Under the pieces are notes generated by a model. The model was not told where the DNA came from. It did not search any database and saw only the letters and a list, made by a program, of their open reading frames with translations. From the NCBI RefSeq assembly GCF_000682775.1, contig NZ_AWFI01000018.1, positions 1 to 64,000 on the forward strand: DNA of 64,000 nucleotides, in the 5' to 3' direction. Positions 8,312 through 15,907 of the stretch are shown in pieces. Source of the stretch: Hyphomonas sp. L-53-1-40. Its GTDB lineage: Bacteria; Pseudomonadota; Alphaproteobacteria; Caulobacterales; Hyphomonadaceae. Numbering within the stretch: the first letter of the stretch is position 1; the number at the start of each line of letters is the position of its first letter. The position numbers were made by a program, and so were the translations under genes.

Positions 8312-8749
8312 ATGACCGCACTCACCGAAGCCCGTATCGCGAATGTCCGTAACCATATGGCGTTGGAGGTGACGCATGATTGGGATGCGGTGATGGCGAC
8401 GTTCGCGCATCCCCGGTATGAGATGCATGGCGGCGGGCAGGTGTTCGACGGGGAGGCCGCGGTGCGGCGCTATTTCGAACTGTCGCGCACGCCCTTTCCG
8501 GATCAGGACAATGAAATCATCTCGATTGCCGTTGATGAGGCAACCGACAAACTTCTGGTCGAGTTCTGGCTGACGGGCACGCATACCGGCCCGCTACAGG
8601 TCGGCAAGACCACGATTGAGCCCACCGGGCGCCGTTTCAAGGTGCGCATGGCGGCAACGTTTGAGTTCGCGCCGGGCAGTGACCGGATTATCTGCGAACG
8701 CCCCTATTATGATCAGGGCGCCGTGCTGCGCGCGCTGGACCTTGTCTGA
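8312..8749 (+). CDS. SnoaL/NTF2-like domain protein
   Basis: A 145-residue protein with the pattern of the NTF2-like cone fold: an N-terminal helix (HMALEVTHDWDAVMATFAHPRYEMHG), an FDGEAAVRRYFELSRTPFPD segment, and alternating strands to the C-terminus. Members include polyketide cyclases (SnoaL), steroid isomerases and many uncharacterised proteins, so the reaction cannot be inferred. Base composition returns to the G+C-rich genomic norm, in contrast to the gene just upstream. No operon partner is evident. Confidence 0.7.
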   Translation: MTALTEARIANVRNHMALEVTHDWDAVMATFAHPRYEMHGGGQVFDGEAAVRRYFELSRTPFPDQDNEIISIAVDEATDKLLVEFWLTGTHTGPLQVGKTTIEPTGRRFKVRMAATFEFAPGSDRIICERPYYDQGAVLRALDLV

Positions 8750-8836
8750 GCGCGCCGGCCGAGGCGGGCGACAGCTGGACTCTATTCAGGGTAGGAAACA
8801 AATGGAACCAAATGGGGGCTGGGGCATAGTAGGTGC

Positions 8837-9193
8837 ATGACCCAGCTCGTTTCCGTTCCGACCCAGACAGATTCCGCCCCCACTGAATTGCGGCGCAGCA
8901 CGCGCGTTCGCCTGCAAACGTCCGGGCGAATTGTCCTGATGGATTACAGCGAGGCGCGCAGCATTCTCGTGGAGGATCTATCGGTTGATGGGGCCTGTCT
9001 GAAAGTCGGCGATTGGGCCGATCTGCCAAACCGCTTCCACTTACTGCTGCGCCGAAGCCCGTCCGAGCCGCATTTCCAGGTCGATTGCACGGTGCGCTGG
9101 CGCGCCGGCCCGGCGGTCGGGGTCGAGTTTGATCGCGCGATGGCCGGTTATATTCTGGCCGAACTGATCCGCCAGCCTGCGTTCCGTCACTGA
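8837..9193 (+). CDS. PilZ-domain protein, putative c-di-GMP receptor
   Basis: A 118-residue single-domain protein. It shows both c-di-GMP-binding signatures of PilZ: RxxxR (R19-RST-R23, in LRRSTRVRL) and DxSxxG (D47-L-S-V-D-G52), followed by the expected beta-barrel. Stand-alone PilZ proteins act as adaptors for c-di-GMP control of motility, polysaccharide or cell-cycle functions. No output domain or neighbour identifies the target. A terminal segment (PAVGVEFDRAMAGYILAELI) closes the barrel and adds a helix, as is common in the family. Confidence 0.85.
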   Translation: MTQLVSVPTQTDSAPTELRRSTRVRLQTSGRIVLMDYSEARSILVEDLSVDGACLKVGDWADLPNRFHLLLRRSPSEPHFQVDCTVRWRAGPAVGVEFDRAMAGYILAELIRQPAFRH

Positions 9194-9208
9194 ACGCGGT
9201 GTCCGCGC

Positions 9209-9400
9209 CTAATCTTTGGTGTCTGAATCCTGGCTGCGTTCCTTTGAGCGCAGCTGTGCCATCAGGTCTTCAAGTCTCGCAGAGGGCGGCGCTTTCAGAC
9301 TCTCCTCAAAGGATTTCCTGAGTGCGTCGCGCAATGGATCTGCGTTTGTGTCCTCATCCGTGTGTTGTGCACTAGAAATAGACTGTCTCTTTTCCTGCAT
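9209..9400 (-). CDS. Small NepR-like protein (putative anti-sigma factor)
   Basis: A 63-residue acidic protein on the minus strand. Its core, LRDALRKSFEESLKAPPSARLEDLMAQLRS, follows the NepR pattern: a first amphipathic helix with a Leu-Arg...Phe/Tyr-(D/E) start, a Pro-containing turn, and a second helix L-x-x-L-x-x-x-L. NepR binds the EcfG sigma factor and is released by phosphorylated PhyR in the alphaproteobacterial general stress response. Neither phyR nor ecfG is next to it here, which is unusual, so the call rests on a short pattern only. It might otherwise be an unrelated small helical protein. Confidence 0.45.
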   Translation of the reverse strand: MQEKRQSISSAQHTDEDTNADPLRDALRKSFEESLKAPPSARLEDLMAQLRSKERSQDSDTKD

Positions 9401-9437
9401 ATCTGCGTCCCCAAACCCGCGCAGCTACAATAATCCG

Positions 9438-9459
9438 GTTCGAGCTCGCAGGCTCGAAC
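9438..9459. promoter_or_regulatory. Perfect inverted repeat upstream of the NepR-like gene
   Basis: GTTCGAGC (9438-9445) and GCTCGAAC (9452-9459) form perfect 8-bp arms around a 6-base spacer, 38 bases upstream of the minus-strand ATG at 9400. There is no T-tract, so an operator is more likely than a terminator. Confidence 0.4.
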
Positions 9460-10041
9460 AAGGCACGGTCTCTAGGAAGTTTTCCCCCCCTTGTCGATGG
9501 CCGGATCGAGGCCGGAATCGCTCATATCTGGGCGGGCTCCGATTTTCCGATTCGCTGATCCGTCGCGCTTGCGAATATTGACATGCATGACAGGGGCGCA
9601 GGGCGTGTGGGACGCATCCGAGCATGGCTGGCGTGCCTTCCGCATCGTGTTGTGCCCGCTACAGAAGCAAGACTATGGCGCGGGGCGACGAATGTAGCCG
9701 ACGCGGAAAAATTGCCGGGTTTGATCCAAATTATCCGGCGCCAGCCTTGTAACAATCTGAAATAAACCGTGTGGAGGACAGGCGGGATTTTCGCGAATGT
9801 CTCTCGCCTTATGGGGGCACTGCCGGGGCTTGATGGTGAAATCTCCCCTGCAAGAGCCTGCGCGCGCAACGCACACATCAGATTTGCGTCAAATTTCACC
9901 TTTCGATTCAACCAGACTTCCACCTCGCTGTGTCAGAACGGGGCGTAACGATACGGGACGGACGTGTTTCGCTTTGTATCAAACATCTGGTTTCGGGAAC
10001 GGGCGATCCGTCGGTTCCTTGTAGAGAAGGTAGTAATCGCA
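9460..10041. other. Long intergenic region before the sigma-54 activator
   Basis: About 580 bases with no frame that shows a plausible protein or ribosome site. It presumably carries the promoter and leader of the regulator at 10042. An ATTTG-cgt-CAAAT dyad is near 9880-9893. Nothing else is identifiable; a small RNA cannot be excluded. Confidence 0.4.
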
Positions 10042-11499
10042 ATGGCCAAGACGGTGCTTGTAATTGATGACGATCCGACCCAGCGCCGCCTGCTTCAGGC
10101 TGCGGTCGAGAAGGCTGGATTTGCCTGTCGCACGGCGCCGGATGGCGAGGCGGGACTTGCGCTGGCCTCTGACCCGAAGGATGGCATTGATGTGGTCCTG
10201 CTGGACCTGACCATGCCGGGCCTGTCGGGCATGGATACGCTGGAACGCCTGTCGGCCAAGCGCGCTGACCTGCCGGTCATCATGCTGACCGCAACCAGCG
10301 GAATTGACACGATCGTTCAGGCCATGCGGCGCGGCGCGGTGGACTTCATCGTGAAGCCCGCCAATCCGGAGCGCGTCGTCGTTTCGATCCGCAACGCCCT
10401 GAAATTGCAATCCCTGTCAGGGGAAGTGAAGCGCCTCTCGCGCAAATCCGAAGGCGGCATGAGCTTTGACGACATGATCGCGACCGCGCCGCCGATGCGC
10501 CAGGTCGTGCGTCTGGCCGAACGCGCCGCGAGTTCTGATATTCCCGTCCTGATCCTGGGCGAAAGTGGTGTGGGTAAGGAAGTTGTTGCCCGCTGCATTC
10601 AGGGCGCATCTGACCGTGCCGGGAAACCATTCGTTACCGTAAACTGTGGTGCGATCCCGGAAAATCTGGTCGAGTCGATCCTGTTCGGTCATGAGAAAGG
10701 CGCCTTTACCGGTGCCGTCTCAAAAGCGCTCGGCAAGTTTGTCGAGGCCGATGGCGGCACGCTTTTCCTCGATGAGGTGGGTGAGTTGCCGCTGGATGCA
10801 CAAGTGAAGCTGCTCCGTGCCCTGCAGGAAGGGGAGGTGGATGCCGTTGGCTCGCGCCGCCCGACCAAGGTGGATGTGCGGATCATTTCCGCAACCAACC
10901 GCGATCTGTCGCAACAGGTTTCCGAAGGCACATTCCGCGAAGACCTGTTCTATCGCCTCAATGTTTATCCGGTTGACATGCCGTCGCTGCGCGAACGCCG
11001 TGATGACATTCCGGCGCTGGTCGACCATTTCGTGAATCGCTTCAATGCCAGCGAAGGCGCGAAAGTGACCGGTGTGGCCGACGAGACGATGAAGATGCTG
11101 TACGCCTTTGACTGGCCGGGCAATGTCCGCCAGCTGGAGAATGCTGTCTTCCGCGCTGTGGTTCTGTGTGATGGCGATCAGTTGCGCCCGCAGGATTTCC
11201 CTCAGATTTCCGGACAGATGCCGGATGTGAGCAACCTGCCTTCATCGCCCTTCAACAAGGCCCCCGATATCGCCGAGCCCGTTCAGTCCGGCGAGAACGG
11301 CCCGGTAGCCATTCAGGACGAGGCAGGCGAGCTGCGCACACTGAGCGATATCGAGCGCGATATCCTTCAGTATGCCATCGACTTCTATGAAGGCCATATG
11401 AGCGAAGTGTCCCGCCGTCTCGGCATTGGCCGCTCGACGCTCTATCGCAAGGTCCGCGAATACGATCTCGATGTGCGCCAGGAGCGTGAAGCGAGCTAG
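10042..11499 (+). CDS. Sigma-54-dependent NtrC-family response regulator (TacA-like)
   Basis: A 485-residue activator with three domains. The receiver (1-120) has the acidic pair D10/D11, phospho-acceptor D55 in VVLLDLTMPG and K105. The AAA+ domain (about 145-375) has Walker A GESGVGKE (173-180), the sigma-54 contact loop GAFTGA (220-225) and Walker B LFLDEV (241-246). A Fis-type helix-turn-helix lies near the C-terminus (SRRLGIGRSTLYRKVREY). It hydrolyses ATP to open sigma-54 promoters. No histidine kinase is adjacent, so it is an orphan, perhaps fed by a phosphorelay as TacA is in Caulobacter; that parallel is inference. The start at 10042 gives the canonical MAKTVLVIDDD N-terminus. A strong terminator follows. 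Confidence 0.9.
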   Translation: MAKTVLVIDDDPTQRRLLQAAVEKAGFACRTAPDGEAGLALASDPKDGIDVVLLDLTMPGLSGMDTLERLSAKRADLPVIMLTATSGIDTIVQAMRRGAVDFIVKPANPERVVVSIRNALKLQSLSGEVKRLSRKSEGGMSFDDMIATAPPMRQVVRLAERAASSDIPVLILGESGVGKEVVARCIQGASDRAGKPFVTVNCGAIPENLVESILFGHEKGAFTGAVSKALGKFVEADGGTLFLDEVGELPLDAQVKLLRALQEGEVDAVGSRRPTKVDVRIISATNRDLSQQVSEGTFREDLFYRLNVYPVDMPSLRERRDDIPALVDHFVNRFNASEGAKVTGVADETMKMLYAFDWPGNVRQLENAVFRAVVLCDGDQLRPQDFPQISGQMPDVSNLPSSPFNKAPDIAEPVQSGENGPVAIQDEAGELRTLSDIERDILQYAIDFYEGHMSEVSRRLGIGRSTLYRKVREYDLDVRQEREAS

Positions 11500-11540
11500 G
11501 CCAAGGCCAAAGGGAGATGCCGGCACAGATCGGCGATAAG

Positions 11541-11565
11541 GCCCCGCCATGTCGGCGGGGCTTTT
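11541..11565 (+). terminator. Rho-independent terminator after the response regulator
   Basis: GCCCCGCC and GGCGGGGC form an 8-bp stem with a short loop, followed by TTTT, 41 bases after the stop at 11499. It also separates the convergent MarR-GNAT gene. Confidence 0.8.
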
Positions 11566-11566
11566 G

Positions 11567-12541
11567 CTATGCGCAGGTTGGCATCGCGTAGGACATGGTG
11601 ACGTTACACCGCTCATAGCGGTGGCCATAGCGGCGCATGATGTCGTCATCATGCCGGAAGCCGTATTTTTCGTAGAGCAGGATGGCCGACGCGCATTTTG
11701 AATTGGTCAGCAGGAAGAGATCCTGGATTTCCATCTGGCGGGCGCGCTTCAGAATCTGCCGCATCAGGAAGTCTCCGGCCCTGCGGCCGCGCGCGGAGGC
11801 CAGAACGCCCATCTTGGTCAGTTCCACGCCGCCATCCGCCATCGGCAACAGCGCGCAGGTGCCAATGATGCCGAGTTCCGGATCTTCGACGAACAAGATG
11901 GTGCCGCCCTTGTCGATCACCTTGGCACGTGGGTTTTCGATCATGGCGATGTCTTCCGGCTCAAGGCGGAACATTTCCTCGACCCATTCGCGGGAGATGT
12001 GGTCGAAATGCGGGGCGAGTTCGTCTGAGAACTCCACGATCTTCAGGCCCGCAGGATTGGCCAGGGTCTCGATCCGCGCCGACAGGGGCTGCTCGGCGAG
12101 ACGCGATTCCACGAGGCTGATTTCCACCAGCAAGTCATGGTCTGGGTAGAGACAGAGTTGCTCGGCGGCCTCCTGAACGGCGGGCCAGAAGCTGGCGCGC
12201 ATTTCGGACACCAGCGCTTCCCCGGCTGGCGTGAGGAAGATTTCCTTCTGGCGATTGTCGCCTTCGATCGAGCGCGTGTCGGTCAGGCCCATCTTCTGCA
12301 GCGCATTATGGATGCGCGTGATGGCGGGCTGACTGACGCCAGTCGCCTCGACGGCGGCGCTTACACTGAGCGGACCGTTGGTCTCAAGCGCGGCGATCAG
12401 GGGAAAGTGCGTGGTCTGGATCGGATAGGCGCGATTGTCGAACACGCTGACAGCTTCTGCCTGCAGCCGGTCGGCAAGACGCTTCAGCCGACTGGCCAGG
12501 CCCAGATAGCCAACTTGTGCGAGAATATCTTGGCTCATCAT
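11567..12541 (-). CDS. MarR-family regulator fused to GNAT acetyltransferase
   Basis: A 324-residue fusion. Residues ~1-145 form a MarR winged helix (PLSVSAAVEATGVSQPAITRIHNALQKMGL is the recognition region, followed by a DNRQKE wing and LTPAG). Residues ~165-320 form a GNAT N-acetyltransferase with the acetyl-CoA-binding segment SARGRRAGDFLMRQ and a C-terminal LLYEKYGFR motif. MarR-GNAT fusions are a recognised family in proteobacteria; the acetylated substrate is usually unknown. A 16-bp perfect palindrome lies 18 bases upstream of the start and is a likely autoregulatory operator. Transcription is convergent with the sigma-54 activator. The gene is monocistronic. Confidence 0.9.
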   Translation of the reverse strand: MMSQDILAQVGYLGLASRLKRLADRLQAEAVSVFDNRAYPIQTTHFPLIAALETNGPLSVSAAVEATGVSQPAITRIHNALQKMGLTDTRSIEGDNRQKEIFLTPAGEALVSEMRASFWPAVQEAAEQLCLYPDHDLLVEISLVESRLAEQPLSARIETLANPAGLKIVEFSDELAPHFDHISREWVEEMFRLEPEDIAMIENPRAKVIDKGGTILFVEDPELGIIGTCALLPMADGGVELTKMGVLASARGRRAGDFLMRQILKRARQMEIQDLFLLTNSKCASAILLYEKYGFRHDDDIMRRYGHRYERCNVTMSYAMPTCA

Positions 12542-12559
12542 GGGATTCCATAATCAGTT

Positions 12560-12575
12560 ATATAACGCGTTATAT
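12560..12575 (-). promoter_or_regulatory. Palindromic operator upstream of the MarR-GNAT gene
   Basis: ATATAACGCGTTATAT is a perfect 16-bp palindrome in the short gap upstream of the ATG at 12541. Its size and symmetry suit a MarR dimer; autoregulation is inferred. Confidence 0.6.
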
Positions 12576-12635
12576 GATTAGGCTTGGCCACGGGAACCGT
12601 CAAGATGAAATCCCGATTATCAGAGGGGAAGCGGT

Positions 12636-13535
12636 CTAGTGCCGGGTGGCGGCCTTGACGATTTCACCGATCTTGCGGGCATCGGCCTCGCGTGGGCTGC
12701 CGGTGCGCCAGGCAATCCCGATCTGGCGGCCGACCACGGGACTGACGAATTCGCGTACGGCGACGTCCGGTCCGATGTTCAGGCCGTTATCTGTGGCGAG
12801 TTTGGGCAGTAGCGAGACGCCGAGGCCCCCGGCGATCATGTTGACCAGTGTTCCGAGTGAAGTGGCGGCCACCTGGTCGGTGCCGTTGCCGGTCTTCATG
12901 CGACAGATGGAGAGTGCATGATCGCGCAAGCAGTGCCCGTCTTCGAGCAGGAGGAGGTTCTCGCCCGCCAGGTCTTCTGGCGAGAGGCCGTTCTTCTTGG
13001 CCAGCGGGTGTGAAGCGGGCGCGGCAAACAGGAATTCATCATCGAATAGCGGCAGCATCTCGATGCCCGGAACGTCCCAGGGCAGGGCAATCAGGGCGGC
13101 GTCCAGAGTGCGCGTGCGCAACTGGTCGATCAGGCGCGGTGTCTTCTCTTCGTGCAGGTAGAGTTTGAGCTGGGGATATTGCTCGCTGAGGGCACGGACT
13201 GCCGCTGGCAGGACGAAGGGGGCGATGGTCGGGATCGCGCCGAGATGAAAGGGGCCAGTGAGCAGAGCGCCGGCGCTCTGAACCGACTGGACCAGGGAAT
13301 GGGCATCATTGATCAGCGCATTGGCGCGCGACACCGCCAGCTCTCCGGCATGAGTCAGCTTGGCGCCGCGCGGTTCGCGCTCGGCCAGTTTGACGCCCAG
13401 CAAATCCTCCAATTCCTTGATCCCGGCTGACAAGGTGGGCTGCGTCACATAGCACGCCTCGGCGGCCCGAGAGAACGAGCCGGTCTCTCCAAGAGCCACC
13501 AGATACTGCAGTTGGCGAAGGGTCGGTATAATCAT
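12636..13535 (-). CDS. oxyR: Hydrogen peroxide-inducible regulator OxyR (LysR family)
   Basis: A 299-residue LysR-type regulator. The N-terminal winged HTH spans ~1-60 (LRQLQYLVALGETGSFSRAAEACYVTQPTLS). The effector domain carries the OxyR redox pair C202 and C211, separated by eight residues in EDGHCLRDHALSIC, the same context as Cys199/Cys208 of E. coli OxyR, followed by ATSLGTLVNMIAGGLGVSLLP. Peroxide forms the disulfide and switches the protein to an activator. It is divergent from ahpC. An OxyR-type site overlaps its own start codon, which suggests autoregulation. Identity is based on the cysteine motif and on gene context. Confidence 0.95.
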   Translation of the reverse strand: MIIPTLRQLQYLVALGETGSFSRAAEACYVTQPTLSAGIKELEDLLGVKLAEREPRGAKLTHAGELAVSRANALINDAHSLVQSVQSAGALLTGPFHLGAIPTIAPFVLPAAVRALSEQYPQLKLYLHEEKTPRLIDQLRTRTLDAALIALPWDVPGIEMLPLFDDEFLFAAPASHPLAKKNGLSPEDLAGENLLLLEDGHCLRDHALSICRMKTGNGTDQVAATSLGTLVNMIAGGLGVSLLPKLATDNGLNIGPDVAVREFVSPVVGRQIGIAWRTGSPREADARKIGEIVKAATRH

Positions 13536-13570
13536 AGAGACAATCTATACCGGGAATGGGAATTATCAAT
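13534..13570. promoter_or_regulatory. OxyR binding site between oxyR and ahpC
   Basis: Two 15-bp motifs, ATAGAGACAATCTAT (13534-13548) and ATGGGAATTATCAAT (13556-13570), are separated by 7 bases. This is the ATAG-N7-CTAT-N7-ATAG-N7-CTAT arrangement bound by an OxyR tetramer; the first half is exact at its ends and the second has one change in each end quartet. The first half covers the oxyR start codon. Confidence 0.7.
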
Positions 13571-13656
13571 TTTCCTTTTTGCCGCAACTGCGAGAAAGCA
13601 CAGCCACCGGGCCCACCGTTCCGGCAGCCTCAACATCTTATCCCAGGAGATCCAAT

Positions 13657-14217
13657 ATGCTTGGCATTGGCGAAAAGCTTCCCGAGTTCACAGTCACGGG
13701 CGTAAAGCCGAAATTCATGCAGCATGAGCAGAATGGCGAAAGCGCATTCGAGCCCATCACGCAGGATTCCTTCGAGGGTAAATGGAAAGTCATCTTCTTC
13801 TACCCGAAAGACTTCACCTTCGTTTGCCCAACCGAAATCGCTGAATTCGCCCGCCTGTCCGGCGACTTCGAAGACCGCGACGCGGTTGTGCTCGGCGGGT
13901 CCACCGACAACGAGTTCGTGAAACTGGCATGGCGCCGTGACCATGCAGACCTCGCAGAGCTGCCGATCTGGCAGTTTGCTGACACCCGCGGCGAGCTGGT
14001 TGATGGTCTTGGCGTGCGTGAGCCGTCTGAAGGCGTTGCCTATCGCGCGACATATGTTGTCGATCCACACAACGTGATTCAGCACGTTTATGTGACCAAT
14101 CTGAACGTCGGCCGCAGCCCAGCAGACACGCTCCGCGTGCTGGACGCCCTGCAGACCGATGAGCTGTGCCCATGTAATCGCCCGGTTGGCGGAGATATTT
14201 TGGAACCAGCTGCCTAG
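13657..14217 (+). CDS. ahpC: Peroxiredoxin AhpC (alkyl hydroperoxide reductase)
   Basis: A 186-residue 2-Cys peroxiredoxin that reduces peroxides. The peroxidatic cysteine is C57 in FYPKDFTFVCPTE. The C-terminal C171 and C173 (ELCPCNRP) match the two C-terminal cysteines of the actinobacterial/alphaproteobacterial AhpC type that is recycled by AhpD rather than AhpF. The ATG at 13657 follows CCAGGAGA and gives the normal N-terminus (MLGIGEKLPEF). The frame stays open 26 codons further upstream, but without homology and through the promoter. It is divergent from oxyR and followed by ahpD, so peroxide induction through OxyR is expected. Confidence 0.95.
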   Translation: MLGIGEKLPEFTVTGVKPKFMQHEQNGESAFEPITQDSFEGKWKVIFFYPKDFTFVCPTEIAEFARLSGDFEDRDAVVLGGSTDNEFVKLAWRRDHADLAELPIWQFADTRGELVDGLGVREPSEGVAYRATYVVDPHNVIQHVYVTNLNVGRSPADTLRVLDALQTDELCPCNRPVGGDILEPAA

Positions 14218-14239
14218 GTTGCGCATAGATAGAGCGCAA

Positions 14240-14303
14240 CGCTGAAACTTCCGGGAAGATGTCTCACTCCCTCCCCCACCCATGAGGCATCTTCCCTTCA
14301 GCG
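14240..14303 (+). other. Long imperfect stem-loop between ahpC and ahpD
   Basis: CGCTGAA plus GGGAAGATGTCTCA (14240-14266, with a 6-base bulge) can pair with TGAGGCATCTTCCCTTCAGCG (14283-14303). There is no T-tract after the stem, so it is not a typical terminator. It may attenuate read-through or stabilise ahpC mRNA. Confidence 0.45.
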
Positions 14304-14440
14304 TCGCGAAAGGTCCGGCAGGCCTTCCGTCCACCCAGTTCCGGACGTTGGCACTCCCACCCCTCTAGCCTGCAAGGCTTGTCGGACCCATTCGCTCCCC
14401 AGCCCCATCAAAATAACGAATTCCGGAAGGATGAGGATTC

Positions 14441-14974
14441 ATGTCTATCGAGTCCCTGAAATCTTCGCTGCCTGACTATGCGAAGGATCTGAAGCTCAAT
14501 CTCGGTTCGCTGATGAACGAGACCCTGTTGAGCGACCAACAGAAATATGGCTGTTTCCTTGCCTGTGCCCATGCTGTGGGTGAACCCCAGACGCTGAAGG
14601 CGCTGGAAGCGGAAGCAGACGGAAAGCTGAGCCCCGAAGCGATCAAGGCCGCGAAAGCTGCCAGCGCGATCATGGGCATGAACAATGTCTATTACCGGTC
14701 GATCCACCTGATCAGCAATTCGACATACCAGACTTTGCCAGCCAAGCTGCGCATGAACGTGATCGGTGCGCCGGGGATCGAGAAAGCCGATTTCGAGCTT
14801 TATTCCCTTGGTGTGTCTGCCGTGAATGGCTGCGGCATGTGCCTCGACGCGCATGAGGCCGAACTGCGCAAGCACGGCTTGTCGACCGAGCAGATCCAGG
14901 CGGGCATCCGCATTGGCGCTGTGGTGAATGCTGTCGCCCGCGTCCTGGCTGCTGAGGCGGTCACGGCCGACTAA
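14441..14974 (+). CDS. ahpD: AhpD-type alkylhydroperoxidase / AhpC reductase
   Basis: A 177-residue all-helical protein of the AhpD/CMD family. The catalytic CxxC is C131-G-M-C134 in NGCGMCLDAHEAEL, with H138 beside it as in Mycobacterium AhpD. AhpD passes electrons (from dihydrolipoamide via SucB/Lpd in mycobacteria) to oxidised AhpC. Length and motif fit the family throughout. It lies 223 bases after ahpC, in the same direction, and ends in a strong terminator. The pair forms one peroxide-detoxifying unit. Confidence 0.95.
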   Translation: MSIESLKSSLPDYAKDLKLNLGSLMNETLLSDQQKYGCFLACAHAVGEPQTLKALEAEADGKLSPEAIKAAKAASAIMGMNNVYYRSIHLISNSTYQTLPAKLRMNVIGAPGIEKADFELYSLGVSAVNGCGMCLDAHEAELRKHGLSTEQIQAGIRIGAVVNAVARVLAAEAVTAD

Positions 14975-15007
14975 TTCCGCAGTCAATGTTCCAAGACCCA
15001 TGGAAAG

Positions 15008-15037
15008 GCCCCGAAGCATTGCTTTGGGGCTTTTTTT
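15008..15037 (+). terminator. Terminator after ahpD
   Basis: GCCCCGAAGC pairs with GCTTTGGGGC around ATT and is followed by seven T's; it ends the ahpC-ahpD unit. Confidence 0.85.
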
Positions 15038-15304
15038 GCGACTCGAAGCATTCACGAAGTGATCCGGAGGCGAAACGAACAGATACTGGGCACCGCCGAA
15101 ACGAGCTGTGGAAATCAGCAGAAAAAGACATGTTCCGTCCCCCGTGCCTTTCACGTCACAGCAGGGGAGGGCAGCGGCCTGATTCAGAAAGGAAAATTAC
15201 CGGCCGCCCATTTCGGCCCATTCCGCTGTTCCAGTATGTTCCCGTAATATTTTATCTTTGTTCCGGTGGTTTACGGATGTGGATATTTCGATTCATCCAC
15301 AGCG
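15038..15304. other. Intergenic region upstream of the dcw cluster
   Basis: About 270 bases between the ahpD terminator and the MraZ operator. No gene or RNA family was recognised. It becomes A+T-richer toward 15250-15300, consistent with promoter sequence for mraZ. Confidence 0.4.
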
Positions 15305-15339
15305 CCCATTGAGGCCCATACTGTCCCATGATACTCCAC
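15305..15339. promoter_or_regulatory. MraZ operator: four direct repeats with 10-bp spacing
   Basis: CCCAT occurs at 15305, 15315 and 15325 and TCCAC at 15335. On the minus strand this reads GTGGA-N5-ATGGG-N5-ATGGG-N5-ATGGG. MraZ recognises short GTGGG-type direct repeats spaced by five bases in its own promoter, so this is the expected autoregulatory site. It ends 55 bases before the proposed mraZ start. Confidence 0.65.
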
Positions 15340-15340
15340 G

Positions 15341-15355
15341 TTAAGACATGGTTTA
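15341..15355 (+). promoter_or_regulatory. Possible CtrA site upstream of mraZ
   Basis: TTAA-GACATGG-TTTA matches the CtrA consensus TTAA-N7-TTAA with one mismatch, directly after the MraZ repeats. The motif is short and could be chance. Confidence 0.25.
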
Positions 15356-15394
15356 CCCATGCGGGGTTTAGGCAGACAAAGTCAGGGTTGGCGG

Positions 15395-15907
15395 GTGTTC
15401 GTTTCCACCTATGAAAGCGCTATTGATGCAAAAGGTCGGGTTTCCATACCCGCTTCCTTTCGCGCTGCGCTGGGCGGTGGAAACCGGATTTTCCTCTGGT
15501 CGGCGCTCGACGGATCCGGTTGTCTGGAAGGCGGCGGTGAGGCCCTGATGGCAATGTATCGGGCGACGCTGACCCGGCTCGCCCCGCACTCCCCCGCCCG
15601 CAAGGCCCTGGTCACACGCATCATCGCAGGCTCTGCCGACCTGAAGATGGACGATACCGGCCGCATCAAACTGTCTGACGAGTTGATGAAGGCGGCAAAC
15701 CTGACCGATCGCGTCAAATTCGCGGGCAATATGGACAGTTTCCAGATATGGAACCCGGATCGCCATGCCGAGCATTTCGACGCCATGGCGACCGAGGCCG
15801 CGAAAGAAGACACGCTGGAAGCGCTCGGGCATGCCTATTCCGAAGTGCTGCACCAGCAGGCCTCGGGGAATGCCGCCCTGAAGCTCGTGGATGGGGGCGA
15901 CAGCTGA
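15395..15907 (+). CDS. mraZ: Transcriptional regulator MraZ
   Basis: The first gene of the division and cell wall cluster; MraZ is a DNA-binding SpoVT/AbrB-like repressor of that cluster. The start at GTG 15395 gives FVSTYESAIDAKGRVSIPASFR, which matches the universal MraZ N-terminus; an ATG at 15359 would add 12 residues with no homology. Two AbrB-like halves are visible, the second as DLKMDDTGRIKLSDELMKAANL. The stop overlaps the rsmH start (TGATG). Operator repeats lie just upstream. Confidence 0.9.
   Translation: MFVSTYESAIDAKGRVSIPASFRAALGGGNRIFLWSALDGSGCLEGGGEALMAMYRATLTRLAPHSPARKALVTRIIAGSADLKMDDTGRIKLSDELMKAANLTDRVKFAGNMDSFQIWNPDRHAEHFDAMATEAAKEDTLEALGHAYSEVLHQQASGNAALKLVDGGDS

Noticed and set aside
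9583-9765. Possible small gene in the 9.4-10.0 kb gap
   Set aside because: Short Arg-rich frame with no ribosome site or recognisable family.
15228-15241. GTTC-N6-GTTC upstream of mraZ as a LexA box
   Set aside because: Spacing is six, not seven, and mraZ is not an SOS gene; unlike the exact N7 site at uvrB.
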